64,000 bases of DNA from Harmonia axyridis (GCF_914767665.1 NC_059508.1:22046001-22110000), one strand, 5' to 3'. Shown: positions 20,201 through 33,771, numbered from the stretch's first letter. A program made the numbers and translations. Notes: a model not told the origin generated them from the sequence alone.

Positions 20201-20346
20201 TTTCAAGAAAGTTTTTTATTTAATAATTTAAAATTTTTTAAAGGAGATTTTTTATGAGAATAAAATATTTTAATGTTTAAAATAATAAATAAAAGTGTTA
20301 TAAAAATATATAAGGAAAACCAATCCATAGGTATAGTTTGAGGAAT
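20194..20346 (-). CDS. atp8: ATP8, lap 2
   Basis: It matches the lap-1 copy: 50 residues, ATT start after trnD, and a 7-nt overlap with atp6. Confidence 0.93.
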
Positions 20347-20409
20347 TAAAAATTATTCTGAGAATGATTTTAGTTTGACAAACTAATGTTATAGGTTAAC
20401 TAAATTTTT
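20347..20409 (-). tRNA. trnD: tRNA-Asp (GTC), lap 2
   Basis: No difference from the lap-1 gene was seen. Confidence 0.93.
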
Positions 20410-20479
20410 CATTAGAAGTAGTCGTTAATTACTATAAAGTGGTTTAAGAGACCAATACTTATCTTTCAGTCATCTAATG
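20410..20479 (-). tRNA. trnK: tRNA-Lys (CTT), lap 2
   Basis: No difference from the lap-1 gene was seen. Confidence 0.93.
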
Positions 20480-21152
20480 AAAAATTTTCTACCCATTTAA
20501 TGAAATTTTGGGGAGAAATTCTTTCAATAGAAATAGGTATAAATCTATGGTTTGCTCCACAAATTTCTGAACATTGACCAAAAAAAATTCCAGTTCGATT
20601 TAAATTAAATCTAAGTTGATTTAATCGCCCTGGGGAGGCATCGACTTTTACTCCTGTTGAAGGAACTGTTCAAGAATGAATTACGTCAGAAGATGAAGTT
20701 AGAATTCGAATATGAGAAAGATATGGTAAAATAGTTCGATTATCAACTTCTAGTAATCGAAAATTAAAAAGTTGATTATTATTAATTAAATATGAATCAA
20801 ATTCAAGATTTTTAAAATCTGTATATTCATAGGTTCAATATCATTGATGACCAATAGTTTTAATAGTAACTAAAGGGTTACGGATTTCATCAATTAAGTA
20901 AATTAATTTTAAAGAAGGAAAAGCAATAAAAATTAAAGTTAATGCTGGTATGATAGTTCAAATTGTTTCAATATTGTGTCCTTCTAATATAAAACGATGG
21001 TTATAATTATTTAATGTTAGTCTCATTATGGTATATGTTACAATACAAGTGATTATTATTAAGATTAAAAGGGCGTGATCATGAAAAAATCTTAATTGTT
21101 CCAGTAAATATGAAGCTCTGTCTAAAAATATATATGATTTTCAAGTCGCTAT
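20480..21152 (-). CDS. cox2: COX2, lap 2
   Basis: Intact, 224 codons plus T; start ATA at 21152. It matches the other laps. Confidence 0.95.
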
Positions 21153-21217
21153 TTCTAAAAAAAGGTAAATCTTTATAATTGGGGTTTAAATCCAATGCAC
21201 TAATCTGCCATATTAGA
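21153..21217 (-). tRNA. trnL2: tRNA-Leu (UUR), lap 2
   Basis: Matches the lap-1 gene. Confidence 0.95.
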
Positions 21218-22751
21218 ATTTTTGAGCTAAGATTGGTACTTCTGAATAAGAATGTTCATTAGGGGGAGAAAGTTGGAGTCATTCAATTAAAGAGGGTACA
21301 TTAGAATTAAACTTTCTTAAACGTATTGAATAAAATCTTTCTCAAATAATTAAGATTATAAAGATTATTCTAAGAGAGGAAATTATAGATCCAATAGAAG
21401 AAATTTTATTTCATTTGTAATAAGCATCAGGATAATCAGAGTATCGTCGAGGTATTCCTCTTAGTCCTAAGAAGTGTTGAGGAAAAAATGTTAAGTTTAC
21501 CCCAATAAATATAATTAAAAATTGGATTTGTAATAATTTATTGTTAAGATTGAATCCTGTAATTAAAGGGAATCAATGGATAAATCCTGCTATAATGGCA
21601 AATACAGCTCCTATAGATAAAACGTAATGGAAATGAGCTACAACATAATAGGTATCATGTAAAATAATATCTATGGAAGAGTTAGCTAAAATTACTCCTG
21701 TTAATCCACCAATTGTAAATAAAAATAAAAATCCCAGGGTTCATAAAATTGAAGGTGTATAGTAAAATTGTATTCCATGTAAAGTTGCTAATCAAGAAAA
21801 AATTTTAATTCCAGTGGGTACTGCAATAATTATAGTAGCTGAAGTAAAATAAGCTCGAGTATCAACATCTATTCCCACTGTAAATATGTGATGAGCTCAT
21901 ACTACAAATCCTAGAAGTCCAATAGCTAATATAGCATAAATTATTCCTAAAGAACCAAAGGCAATTTTTTTCCCTCTTTCTTGTGTAATAATATGGGAAA
22001 TTATACCAAATCCTGGGAGAATTAAAATATAAACTTCAGGATGGCCAAAAAATCAAAATAAATGTTGGTATAAAATTGGGTCTCCCCCACCGGTTGGATC
22101 AAAAAAAGAAGAATTTAAGTTTCGGTCAGTTAATAGTATAGTAATTGCTCCTGCAAGAACTGGTAGTGATAGTAATAAAAGAATTGCTGTAATAAGAACA
22201 GATCATACAAATAAAGGAGTTTTATCAAGTATTATACCAAATGGACGTATATTTATAATAGTTGAAATGAAATTTACTGCACCTAAAATTGAGGAAATTC
22301 CTGCTAAATGTAAACTAAAAATCACTAAATCTACTGAAGGCCCGTTATGTGTTAAATTAGAAGAAAGAGGAGGGTAAACAGTTCATCCTGTTCCTGCCCC
22401 TATTTCTACGATTGTTCTTAAAATTAAAAGAGTTAAAGCAGGGGGTAAAAGTCAAAATCTTATGTTATTTAATCGTGGAAATGCTATATCAGGAGCTCCA
22501 ATTATTAAAGGAACTAATCAATTTCCAAAACCCCCAATTATAATAGGTATTACTATAAAGAAAATTATAATGAAAGCATGAGCTGTAACAATTATATTAT
22601 AAATTTGGTCGTTTCCAATTAATCTTCCTCTAGTTCCTAATTCTAACCGAATTAAAATACTTAACGATGTTCCTACTATTCCTGCCCATATTCCAAATAA
22701 AAAGTATAATGTTCCAATATCTTTATGATTAGTAGAAAATAATCATTTATT
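21218..22751 (-). CDS. cox1: COX1, lap 2 (normal residues)
   Basis: Intact. Unlike lap 1 it has Leu in YQHLFWF (base 22060 is A) and Met in INMRP (base 22249 is A), the residues usual in animals. It therefore serves as the better reference for this gene. Confidence 0.96.
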
Positions 22752-22752
22752 C

Positions 22753-22814
22753 GATAAAGTGGCTGAATTAAAGCGTTAAATTGTAAATTTAATTATGAGT
22801 TTTCTCCTTTATTA
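22753..22814 (+). tRNA. trnY: tRNA-Tyr (GTA), lap 2
   Basis: Matches the lap-1 gene. Confidence 0.93.
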
Positions 22815-22876
22815 AGCCTTATATTCAATTATGATTATAAATTGCAAATTTATAGGTGAATATTATTCTAAGGCTT
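22815..22876 (+). tRNA. trnC: tRNA-Cys (GCA), lap 2
   Basis: Matches the lap-1 gene, with the same 8-nt overlap with trnW. Confidence 0.94.
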
Positions 22877-22931
22877 AGAATAATTCTATTTTTAACTTTG
22901 AAGGTTACTAGTTTATTTAACTTAAATCCTT
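22869..22931 (-). tRNA. trnW: tRNA-Trp (TCA), lap 2
   Basis: Matches the lap-1 gene. Confidence 0.93.
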
Positions 22932-23934
22932 AATAAATTCTAAAAATTACAGTAAAAATGATTAATCCGTAAATATTCACTCAATTTAAAAAAATTACAT
23001 AGTAAGAGTTAATATAATTAAATTTTTTATTTTCATTTAATTTTATTATTAAAGATTGAAGTATTAAGCGTATATAAATATATATACAAATTAAAGTAAT
23101 AAAAATTATTATAAAAGATAGAAAATAAAAGTGATTTTCAATTAAAGTTTTTAGAATTAGTCACTTAGGAAAAAATCCTAAAAAGGGGGGGATTCCTCCT
23201 AGAGAAAAGAAATTTAAAAAAAAATAGAATTTTAAAGTTTTATTGTAATTCATATTATTTATAAGATCTTTAATGTTAAAGATTTTAAATTTATTAAAAA
23301 TTAAGATTATATTTAAAGAAATAAAAGTATAAATTAAAAAGTATAATATTCATAAGGATTGATTTAATATTATTATTCTTAATATTCAACCAATATGGTT
23401 AATGGAAGATAAGGCAAGAATTTTTTTTAATCTGGTTTGATTCCATGTTTTTACACTCCCTAAGGTTATACATATCAAAATAATCAAAATAAAGAATAGG
23501 TTTAATTTAAAATTATATATAATTAAAATTATTGGGGCAATTTTTTGTCAAGTTATTAATAATAATGCATTAGCTCATCTTAGTCCTTCTAGGACTTCTG
23601 GGTATCAAAAGTGAAAAGGGGCTGCTCCTATTTTTATAAGGATAGCTCTGTTAAACAAAAATATAGAAGTAGGTATTAATTGCTCGATAGAATTGATTAA
23701 AATAAATGAATTTAAAAAAGAAAATAAAACTAGAATTGATGCAGAAACTTGAACTAAAAAATATTTCAAGGAGGATTCAGAAGAATACTTAAAATTATCT
23801 AAATTTATAATAGGAATAAAAGCTAAGAGGTTTAATTCTAAACCAATCCAGATATTAATTCATGAATAAGCAGAAATAGAAATAAGAGTTCCTCTTATTA
23901 TTAAAATTAAAAATATTAATTTTATAGTTTTAAT
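22930..23934 (-). CDS. nad2: ND2, lap 2
   Basis: Intact; ATT start at 23934 and TAA overlapping trnW. It matches laps 1 and 3. Confidence 0.94.
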
Positions 23935-23936
23935 TA

Positions 23937-24000
23937 TAAAGAAAAGGGGTATACCTTTATAAATGGGGTATGAACCCATCAGCTTCTTTAGCTTATCTTT
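23937..24000 (-). tRNA. trnM: tRNA-Met (CAT), lap 2
   Basis: Matches the lap-1 gene. Confidence 0.94.
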
Positions 24001-24068
24001 ATATTCTAGTATAAGATGTACAAGAGTTTTTGAAACTCTAAGAAATAATTTAATTTTATTGAATATAA
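24000..24068 (+). tRNA. trnQ: tRNA-Gln (TTG), lap 2
   Basis: Matches the lap-1 gene. Confidence 0.93.
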
Positions 24069-24092
24069 TTACAAAAAAAAATTAACAATTAA

Positions 24093-24117
24093 AAATTTAA
24101 CTTATTAAGTTAAATTT
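24093..24117. repeat. Perfect 25-nt palindrome, lap 2
   Basis: Same palindrome as at 4314, again 24 bases after trnQ and again with no trnI beside it. Confidence 0.8.
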
Positions 24118-24199
24118 AAAATTTAATATTTTAACCTTAAATAAAAACTATTAAATTTTCATTAATTTAAGTGTACAAAAATTAATTCACAAAGTAAAA

Positions 24200-24218
24200 A
24201 ATCCTATAAAATAGGATT
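24200..24218. repeat. Stem-loop before the 95-bp array, lap 2
   Basis: Stem AATCCTA/TAGGATT as in lap 1, but the loop is TAAAA. Confidence 0.75.
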
Positions 24219-24235
24219 ATTTATATAAATATATT

Positions 24236-26134
24236 CGATAAATTTGAGTTGATTTTGGTCGTCCTACTTCAGGATCAATTTCAACATTCTAAACCAATCC
24301 TGAGGCTAAGTCCAACAATCAACACCAAACCCGATAAATTTGAGTTGATTTTGGTCGTCCTACTTCAGGATCAATTCCAATATTCTAAACCAATCCTGAG
24401 ACTAAGCCCAACAATCAATACCAAATCCGATAAATTTGAGTTGATTTTGGTGCCCTACTTCAGGATCAATTTCAACATTCTAAACTAATCCTGAGGCTAA
24501 GTCCAACAATCAGCACCAAATCCGATAAATTTGAGTTGATTTTGGTGCCCTACTTCAGGATCAATTTCAACATTCTAAACCAATCCTGAGACTAAGCCCA
24601 ACAATCAATACCAAATCCGATAAATTTGAGTTGATTTTGGTGCCCTACTTCAGGATCAATTTCAATATTCTAAATCAATCCTGAGGCTAAGCCCAACAAT
24701 CAACACCAAATCCGATAAATTTGAGTTGATTTTGGTGCCCTACTTCAGGATCAATTTCAACATTCTAAACTAATCCTGAGGCTAAGTCCAACAATCAGCA
24801 CCAAATCCGATAAATTTGAGTTGATTTTGGTGTCCTACTTCAGGATCAATTTCAACATTCTAAACCAATCCTGAGGCTAAGTCCAACAATCAGCACCAAA
24901 TCCGATAAATTTGAGTTGATTTTGGTGCCCTACTTCAGGATCAATTTCAACATTCTAAACCAATCCTGAGACTAAGCCCAACAATCAACATCAAATCCGA
25001 TAAATTTGAGTTGATTTTGGTCGTCCTATTTCAGGATCAATTCCAATATTCTAAACCAATCCTGAGGCTAAGTCCAACAATCAGCACCAAATCCGATAAA
25101 TTTGAGTTGATTTTGGTGCCCTACTTCAGGATCAATTTCAACATTCTAAACCAATCCTGAGGCTAAGCCCAACAATCAACACCAAATCCGATAAATTTGA
25201 GTTGATTTTGGTCGTCCTACTTCAGGATCAATTTCAACATTCTAAACTAACCCTGAGGCTAAGTCCAACAATCAGCACCAAATCCGATAAATTTGAGTTG
25301 ATTTTGGTCGTCCTACTTCAGGATCAATTTCAACATTCTAAACTAACCCTGAGGCTAAGTCCAACAATCAGCACCAAATCCGATAAATTTGAGTTGATTT
25401 TGTTGCCCTTCTTCAGGATCAATTCCAATATTCTAAACCAATCCTGAGGCTAAGCCCAACAATCAATACCAAATCCGATAAATTTGAGTTGATTTTGGTG
25501 CCCTACTTCAGGATCAATTTCAACATTCTAAACCAATCCTGAGGCTAAGCCCAACAATCAATACCAAATCCGATAAATTTGAGTTGATTTTGGTGTCCTA
25601 CTTCAGGATCAATTTCAACATTCTAAACCAATCCTGAGGCTAAGTCCAACAATCAACACCAAATCCGATAAATTTGAGTTGATTTTGGTGCCCTACTTCA
25701 GGATCAATTTCAACATTCTAAACTAATCCTGAGGCTAAGTCCAACAATCAGCACCAAATCCGATAAATTTGAGTTGATTTTGGTGCCCTACTTCAGGATC
25801 AATTTCAACATTCTAAACCAATCCTGAGGCTAAGTCCAACAATCAACACCAAACCCGATAAATTTGAGTTGATTTTGGTCGTCCTACTTCAGGATCAATT
25901 TCAATATTCTAAACCAATCCTGAGGCTAAGCCCAACAATCAACACCAAACCCGATAAATTTGAGTTGATTTTGGTGCCCTACTTCAGGATCAATTTCAAC
26001 ATTCTAAACCAATCCTGAGGCTAAGTCCAACAATCAACACCAAATCCGATAAATTTGAGTTGATTTCGGTCGTCCTACTTCAGGATCAATTTCAACATTC
26101 TAAACTAATCCTGAGGCTAAGTCCAACAATCAAC
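24236..26134. repeat. 95-bp tandem array, lap 2, order of variants differs from lap 1
   Basis: It has the same total length as lap 1 (1,899 bp, about 20 copies) but different internal order. One extra copy with GGTGTCC and CAGCACC lies near 24830. A copy that lap 1 has near 6000-6090 is absent. Landmark copies shift by +95 bp in the middle and return to register at the end. A GTTGCCC variant occurs near 25402. Confidence 0.95.
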
Positions 26135-26238
26135 GTTTAAGTTTTTAAAATTATTAGTTTTTGATTTTGAATAACTAAGAAACTGACTTTTAAATTTTTA
26201 AAATTTTTAAATATCACCTTATTAATAAATTTGTATAA

Positions 26239-26269
26239 GAATTCTATGGGGGGGGGATCAATAGAATTC
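26239..26269. repeat. G9-loop hairpin, lap 2
   Basis: Same 9-bp stem and nine G as in lap 1. Confidence 0.85.
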
Positions 26270-27399
26270 AATTTACAAAAATTTGAATAAATGGATTTAT
26301 ATTTAAAAATCAAAAAATTTTGTAATTAAAAATTATTCTTTCAATTTTATTTTCACAGAAAAGGTTTAAATTTTCTATAAAATAAATTTTCTGTTAGACT
26401 AGAAGAAGAATTTTTTCTAAAAGTTGATTTTTCTAACAAAATAGTTTGGAAAAAGAGATTTTATGATAAATCCTTTTTTCACATAAAAAATAATCGATCC
26501 CTGTAAAATTTTGTAATCCGAAGATTTTTTCCAAATTTCATCAAATTTCACGAAATTTGGCATTTTTTTCAAAAATTTCGGGGATGGAACTAGGGGTGGG
26601 TTGCACATGTTTCATCTCATCAAAATGACCCTTTCTTCAGGCGCCCTAATAGGAATTTCCTCATACATCGGTTTTTATATCCAAGTGTTATAATTGTTTT
26701 TTAGACAATAATGTCAATTTTAAAGATCAAATTTTTTGAAAAATTTCAAAAAAAAACGAAAAAAATGCAAAATTTTGCAATTTTTTGCATTTTTTGGGTC
26801 AAAATTTGGGCAAAAAAAAATGGCCTAAAATCGATACTTTATTAGCAGTATTAATTTAAATTTTGTCTTTTAATAGGGTTTTTCTCTTGGACCCTATGCC
26901 TTTTTAATTAAAGAATTTATTTATATATATCTATAATATTTAATAATTAATAATTACTTATTAATATATAATTATTTATATATAAGGGCGAAATATATCT
27001 TACATTGGATAGTACCATTAGTAATATTCTAGGTGCTAATTTTAATTAAATAGTTAAAATAAACATTTTTAAATATATAAAAACCGATTTAATATTGGTA
27101 TCTTAAGGGATATATAATAGTACTCCCGAAAAAAAGAGAAAGAATATATAAAGTAAATCAGTATATAAAAACGACGGTGAATTTCGAGAATTTCTATATT
27201 AATAAATATTTTATATATTAATAATATTTATAATATATATATAAAGAGTATAAATTATTAATAATTAATTTAACATTAAAATATTAACATTTTATTTATA
27301 TAAGAATTAAATTATAATTAATCTATAATTATTAATAATATATTAAAAATTATTAGTTATTAATAAAGTTAATTTTTAATGAAAAATTCAAAATTAATG

Positions 27400-27416
27400 A
27401 AAAAAAAAAAAAAAAA
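27400..27416 (+). promoter_or_regulatory. A17 run (J-strand T-stretch), lap 2
   Basis: Same length as in lap 1; candidate replication signal by analogy with other insects. Confidence 0.4.
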
Positions 27417-28264
27417 CCTAAGTATTAATGAATTAAATTATCATTAAGAAATATTATTTCTAAAGTATTATGGTATTTATCATGAAAATGAAGTTATTCT
27501 TATTTTAACTAAATCTATTAAAAATTACGTGAAAAATAGATTTAGAAAAATAAAATTAATAAAGATTTCATAAAAAATTTAAATTAAAATATCTAACAAA
27601 AAAATGTAATTTTTAAATATTTGGTTAAATTTGTCTATTTTTTGGTTGTCTCGAATAATTTTTAATTTATTGGATAAAAAGTGATCTTAAAGGGTAAAAA
27701 AATGATTTGTTAGTAAAGTAAAGTTATTATGTCAATATTTTGATTTAAATTATAATTATTTTAAGTTTAATTATTACATAGTTAAAAAAATTATGTATAA
27801 AAATTTAGGATTTTCATAAAATTCGAGTAATTTTTGAAAATTTTATATAAATGCTTAAAAGGAAATCGCTCATAAAAAAAAATCTATATTTTTTTGTTAG
27901 AAATTTAAATTTAAATAATTTTTAAAAATTGTGATATGGAAATTATCTAATAATTTTTTTTGAAAAAATTATTTGTTAGTGTAATAAAGTTATTTCGTTT
28001 AAAAATTTTGTGAAAAATTGTTAAAAATTTATCAAAATTTATGGATTTTTGAAAATTTTGATGATTAGGGGAGGAATTTTTTTTTTCATTTTTCATAAAT
28101 TTGATTTTTATATAATTTTGAAAATTTTTAGAATAGGTTAATTTAAATATTTTAATAAAAATAGAAAATGTTTAGTTTCGGGGGGAACTAAATTAATAAA
28201 TTTAAATTTAAATTTATTTTGAATTTTAAAAAATTTAATTTTTGATTATTTTATTTTATAATAA

Positions 28265-29303
28265 AATTATAATTTATTTTTTCAAAATTATTGTATTTAT
28301 CAAGAATTTTTTAAATCCGATAATTTAAAATATTTTTGATATTTGGTAGGCTTCAGTTTATTACAAAATTTATTTTATTAAAATTAAATTTGAATAAAGC
28401 TATAACAGTCGGCAATAAGAATTGTTACAATTTATATTGTTTAGTATTGGATTTAGTGAGTAGGGTAGCACTAAATTTAAGGGTATAACTTGTAAATCCT
28501 TGGGGGAAAATTTTTTAATTTAGAGTTAAAAAGTTTAAGGTTTGGTTATTATCTAAGGGGACGTTTTTGACGGGAGGAAGTTACAAAGATTTGTTAACAT
28601 AAAGTTTTTATAATTATAATTTATTTTTTAAAAATTATTGTATTTATTAAGAATTTTTTAAATCCGATAATTTAAAATATTTTTGATATTTGGTAGGCTT
28701 CAGTTTATTACAAAATTTATTTTATTAAAATTAAATTTGAATAAAGCTATAACAGTCGGCAATAAGAATTGTTACAATTTATATTGTTTAGTATTGGATT
28801 TAGTGAGTAGGGTAGCACTAAATTTAAGGGTATAACTTGTAAATCCTTGGGAGAAAATTTTTTAATTTAGAGTTAAAAAGTTTAAGGTTTGGTTATTATC
28901 TAAGGGGACGTTTTTGACGGGAGGAAGTTACAAAGATTTGTTAACATAAAGTTTTTATAATTATAATTTATTTTTTAAAAATTATTGTATTTATTAAGAA
29001 TTTTTTAAATCCGATAATTTAAAATATTTTTGATATTTGGTAGGCTTCAGTTTATTACAAAATTTATTTTATTAAAATTAAATTTGAATAAAGCTATAAC
29101 AGTCGGCAATAAGAATTGTTACAATTTAAATTGTTTAGTATTGGATTTAGTGAGTAGGGTAGCACTAAATTTAAGGGTATAACTTGTAAATCCTTGGGGG
29201 AAAATTTTTTAATTTAGAGTTAAAAAGTTTAAGGTTTGGTTATTATCTAAGGGGACGCTTTTGACGGGAGGAAGTTACAAAGATTTGTTAACATAAAGTT
29301 TTT
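28265..29303. repeat. Three 347-bp tandem copies, lap 2
   Basis: Copies start at 28265, 28612 and 28959. The second copy reads GGGAGAAAA where others read GGGGGAAAA (near 28851). A C-for-T variant near the start lies in copy 1 here but in copy 2 in lap 1. Confidence 0.94.
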
Positions 29304-29377
29304 AAAATTATTAGTTTTAATAATTTAATTTTTTAAATTTAATTTAATTATTATTATTTCTAAATAAAGTTAATTTT

Positions 29378-30184
29378 TTTTTGTTTGAAATAAATTTTAA
29401 CTAAATGTAGTCTTTTTTGGGTTTTAGTTAATTAGATATTTGATTATGGTATTAGATATATATATTCATTCAAGATTTATATGAATATTGTTTTAAATTT
29501 AATAAATTAGTAGTGTATATTTTTAATTATTAAAAAAATTTAGAATTAGTGATAAGATTTAGTATTTGCAATTTTTGTGCCAGCAGCAGCGGTTATACAA
29601 AAAATATAATATATATTTATTAGCTTTAATTAATAGAATTAAAAATTAAAAAAGAAATTTTAAGTTTTAAGGTGAAATTTTAATTTATTAATATTTTTAA
29701 TTATGTTTTTATGAGGTTAAGAAATTATTATAATAAACTAGGATTAGATACCCTATTATTAATTAAGTAAATTATAAAGTTAAGTGATTAATAGTTAAGT
29801 TCTTTAAAGCTAAATGATTTGGCGGTATTTTTACTTTTCAGAGGAACCTGTTCTATAAACGATAATCCACGATTAAAATTACTTTAGTTAGAAACTTTTA
29901 TATCGTCGTTGTTAAATATTTTTTTAGAAATTAATATTTAGATATTTTTTAAAAATTTAAATCAGATCAAGGTGAAGTTTATATTAAAGTAGAAATGGGT
30001 TACATTAAATTATATTTATGGATTTATATATTTTAAAAGTTTTATGAAATTGGATTTGATTGTAATTAAATATTTTTATTTTTAATGATTTAGTACTAAA
30101 ATATGCACATATTGCCCGTCGCTTTCATCTAATATGGAATAAGTCGTAACATAGTAGATTTACTGGAAAGTGATTCTAGAATGT
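29378..30184 (+). rRNA. rrnS: 12S rRNA, lap 2
   Basis: Same conserved blocks as lap 1 (GTGCCAGCAGC at 29577). The 5' end is approximate. Confidence 0.9.
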
Positions 30185-30246
30185 CAGTTTAGAGCTTGAA
30201 TAAGCATCTTATTTACATTAAGAAGATAATTAATAATTTAAATTGA
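30185..30246 (+). tRNA. trnV: tRNA-Val (TAC), lap 2
   Basis: Matches the lap-1 gene. Confidence 0.93.
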
Positions 30247-30263
30247 ATTTTAAAATTTATTTA

Positions 30264-30303
<40 letters not shown>

Positions 30304-31547
30304 ATTAAATAATTAGTATTTTTATTAGATTAAGAAAAATTTTATTTTATGATAGATTAATCGTACTGAAAAGGAAAATTATATAAATTTATAAAAGAAA
30401 CAATATTGTGTACCTTGTGTATCAGGGTTTATTAAAAATTTAATATTTATATATTTATCTCGAATTTAAAAGAGCTATATAGTTATAAATATTATTGTTT
30501 AATAAATATTTATAATAATTATATAGTAATGAAACGTTATTCGTTTTTAAATATATCTAGTTTTTTAAGAAAAGAATTTAATTCATTATAAAAATTATAA
30601 AAATTTAATTTTTAATTTTTTGAATTTTTATTTTAATAGTTTTAGGGATAAGCTTAAAATTAAATTATTATAATTAAATATTATAAATTAATAATTTATA
30701 GAATTAGAAATTTTTACTATTTGAAGTTTGTTAAAATTTGTTATTTAATTAAAAATATTTATATATTAATTTAATTTTTTTATTAAAGTAAATTTAATAA
30801 TAAAAATTATATTGAAATAATGATAAAATTAGTATTAATTATTTTGTAAAAATATAAGTAATTACGAAAGGTATAATTAAGTAATTAGGCAAAAATATCT
30901 TTCACCTGTTTAATAAAAACATCTCTTTTTGATTATAATTTAAAGTAGGACCTGCCCACTGAATAAAATTTGAAGGGCCGCAGTATTTTGACTGTGCAAA
31001 GGTAGCATAATCATTAGTTTTTTAATTGAAAGCTTGTATGAATGGTTTGATGAGAAGATAACTTTCTAAATTTTATTATTTAAAAATTTTATTTTTAAGT
31101 TAAAAAGCTTAAATTTTTTTAAAAGACGAGAAGACCCTATAGAGTTTAATTTATAAAAGATTTTTAATTTAAAGAATTATAAAATTTAAAATTTTTGTTA
31201 AATTTGATTGGGGTGATAAAAAAATTAGATTAACTTTTTTAATTTTAACCATTAATTTATGAAAAATTGATCCATTTTTATGATTAAAAGAATAAATTAC
31301 CTTAGGGATAACAGCGTTATTTTTTTTTAGAGTTCAAATCGAAAGAAAAGATTGCGACCTCGATGTTGGATTAAAGTTAAATTTAGGTGTAGAAGCTTAA
31401 ATATTTGGTCTGTTCGACCATTAAAACTTTACATGATCTGAGTTTAAACCGGTGTAAGCCAGGTTGGTTTCTATCTTTAATAATTTAATAAATTTTAGTA
31501 CGAAAGGACCAAGTTTATGATTTAAAATTTTATAAATGAATAAAATT
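30247..31547 (+). rRNA. rrnL: 16S rRNA, lap 2
   Basis: As lap 1, with a 30-nt TA tract and a private C at 30362 (A in laps 1 and 3). Confidence 0.93.
30269..30298. repeat. TA microsatellite in rrnL, 30 nt (lap 2)
   Basis: Fifteen TA units, four bases longer than in lap 1. Confidence 0.95.
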
Positions 31548-31609
31548 ATTATTTTGGCAGATTAGTGCGTTAGATTTAGAATCTTTATAAGTATTTTATA
31601 CAAATAATA
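31548..31609 (+). tRNA. trnL1: tRNA-Leu (CUN), lap 2
   Basis: Matches the lap-1 gene. Confidence 0.93.
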
Positions 31610-32551
31610 ATTGATATAATTTTAATTTTGATAATTTTTATTTTAATAATTATTTGTATTTTAGTTAGAGTAGCTTTTTTAACTTTATTAGAACGTAAGT
31701 TATTAGGGTATATTCAAATTCGAAAAGGCCCTAATAAAGTAGGTTTTTTAGGAATTTTACAGCCTTTTAGTGATGCAATTAAATTATTTAGAAAAGAAAT
31801 AATTTTTCCTTATATGGCTAATATTTTAATTTATATTATATCACCAGTTTTTAATTTAATTTTAGCATTAATATTATGAATTAGAATACCTTTTTATTGT
31901 TATTTATTTAAGTTTAATTTTTCTGTATTGTTTTTTTTTGTAATTTCTAGTTTTAGTGTGTATACAATTATATTATCGGGTTGATCTTCAAATTCGATTT
32001 ATTCTTTATTAGGAAGGCTTCGTTCTGTTGCTCAAGTAATTTCTTATGAAGTAAGAATATTTTTAATTTTATTATCATTTTTAGTGTTAATTATATCTTT
32101 AAATTTAATAGATTTTATTTTTTATCAAAAATATGTTTGATTTGTTATATTTAATTTTCCTCTAAGAATAATATGATTTATTTCAAGATTAGCTGAAACT
32201 AATCGAACTCCTTTTGATTTTTCTGAGGGTGAATCAGAGTTAGTTTCAGGATTTAACGTTGAATATAGAAGTTTTGGATTTGCTTTTATTTTTATGGCTG
32301 AATATTCTAATATTATTTTTATAAGAATAATAAGAAGGTTGATTTTTATAGGAGGAGATTTTTATTCTATTATATTTTTTTTAAAATTATTATTTTTTTC
32401 TTTTATATGAATTTGGGTTCGAGGGACTTTACCTCGTTATCGATATGATAAATTAATATATTTATCTTGAAAGGTTTTTTTGCCTGTTTCTTTGAATATA
32501 CTTATATTAAATTTTAGATTAAGATTATTATTTATAGTATTAATTATATAG
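31610..32551 (+). CDS. nad1: ND1, lap 2
   Basis: Intact, 313 residues. It has Ile at residue 15 and Lys at residue 281 (RYDKLMYL), the expected forms. Confidence 0.95.
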
Positions 32552-32568
32552 TTAATTAAATTTTGTAT
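32552..32568 (-). promoter_or_regulatory. nad1/trnS2 spacer, possible mtTERM site, lap 2
   Basis: Same 17 bases as in lap 1. Confidence 0.35.
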
Positions 32569-32633
32569 AAATCAATAGAAATTTAAATTCTTTCTTATAT
32601 TTTCAAAATATATGCTTTTCAAGCTCATTGATT
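32569..32633 (-). tRNA. trnS2: tRNA-Ser (UCN), lap 2
   Basis: Matches the lap-1 gene. Confidence 0.93.
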
Positions 32634-33771
32634 AATTAAATATTCATCAGTCTCAAATTTTGTAAATAATTGAGTTTAATATAAAGTATATGAAATAGAT
32701 TAAGGTAAAAATTTGTCCTATGAAAATAAAAGGATTTTCAACTGGTTTAGCTCCGATTCATGTTAAAATTATAACTGTAACGATAAAATTTCAAAATATA
32801 ATTTTATTAATATAATAAAAGCTGTTTCTTTTCATTATTTTGAAATTAATAAAAGGTATAAAATAAAGAATAGCAATTGATATTACTAAAGCAATTACAC
32901 CTCCAAGTTTATTGGGAATAGAGCGAAGAATTGCATAAGCAAATAAAAAATATCATTCTGGTTGAATATGAGGAGGGGTGGAAAGAGGATTAGCTGGGAT
33001 AAAATTATCAGGATCTCTTAATATATAAGGATATAGAATAATAATATTTAAAATAAAAAATATTATAATGAGAAAACCTAAAATATCTTTAAAGGAGAAA
33101 TATGGATGAAAACTAATTTTATCTAGATTAGAATTAGATCCTAAAGGATTACTAGAGCCAGAGTTATGTAAAAATAGTAAATGAATTATAATTAAAGCTG
33201 AAATAATGAAAGGTAAAATAAAATGAAATGAATAAAATCGGTTTAATGTAGCATTGTCAACAGCAAAACCTCCTCATAGTCAAATAACGATAGAATTTCC
33301 TAGGTAAGGGATTGCAGAAACTAAATTTGTAATTACAGTTGCTCCTCAAAAAGATATTTGCCCTCAGGGAAGAACATAACCTAAAAAGGCTGTAGCTATA
33401 GATATAAATAAAATAGTAGTTCCTGTCATTCAAGTTTCTGTAAGTTTGTAAGAACCAAAATATAAGCCTCGCCTAATATGTAAATATAAACATATAAAAA
33501 ATAAAGAGGCTCCATTTGCATGAATAGTTCGTATTAACCATCCTATATTTACGTCTCGACAAATATGAGTCACTCTATTAAAAGCTAAATCTACGTTTGC
33601 ACAATAATGTATAGATAAAAATAATCCTGTAATAATTTGTATTATTAAACACAAGCCTAATAAAGATCCAAAATTTCATAAATATGAAATATTTCTTGGT
33701 GTAGGTAGATCGATTAAAGAGTTGTTAATAATTTTCGTTAAAGAATTAATTTTTCGTATTGGTATTTTCAT
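32632..33771 (-). CDS. cytb: Cytochrome b, lap 2
   Basis: Intact, 379 residues; the FNSVTHICRD motif is normal. Confidence 0.96.

Larger units (their letters stand above)
26135..28264. other. Control region, single-copy part, lap 2
   Basis: It matches lap 1 except for C instead of G at 27064, A instead of G at 27492, and one A fewer in the run near 27885. No genes were seen. Confidence 0.8.
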
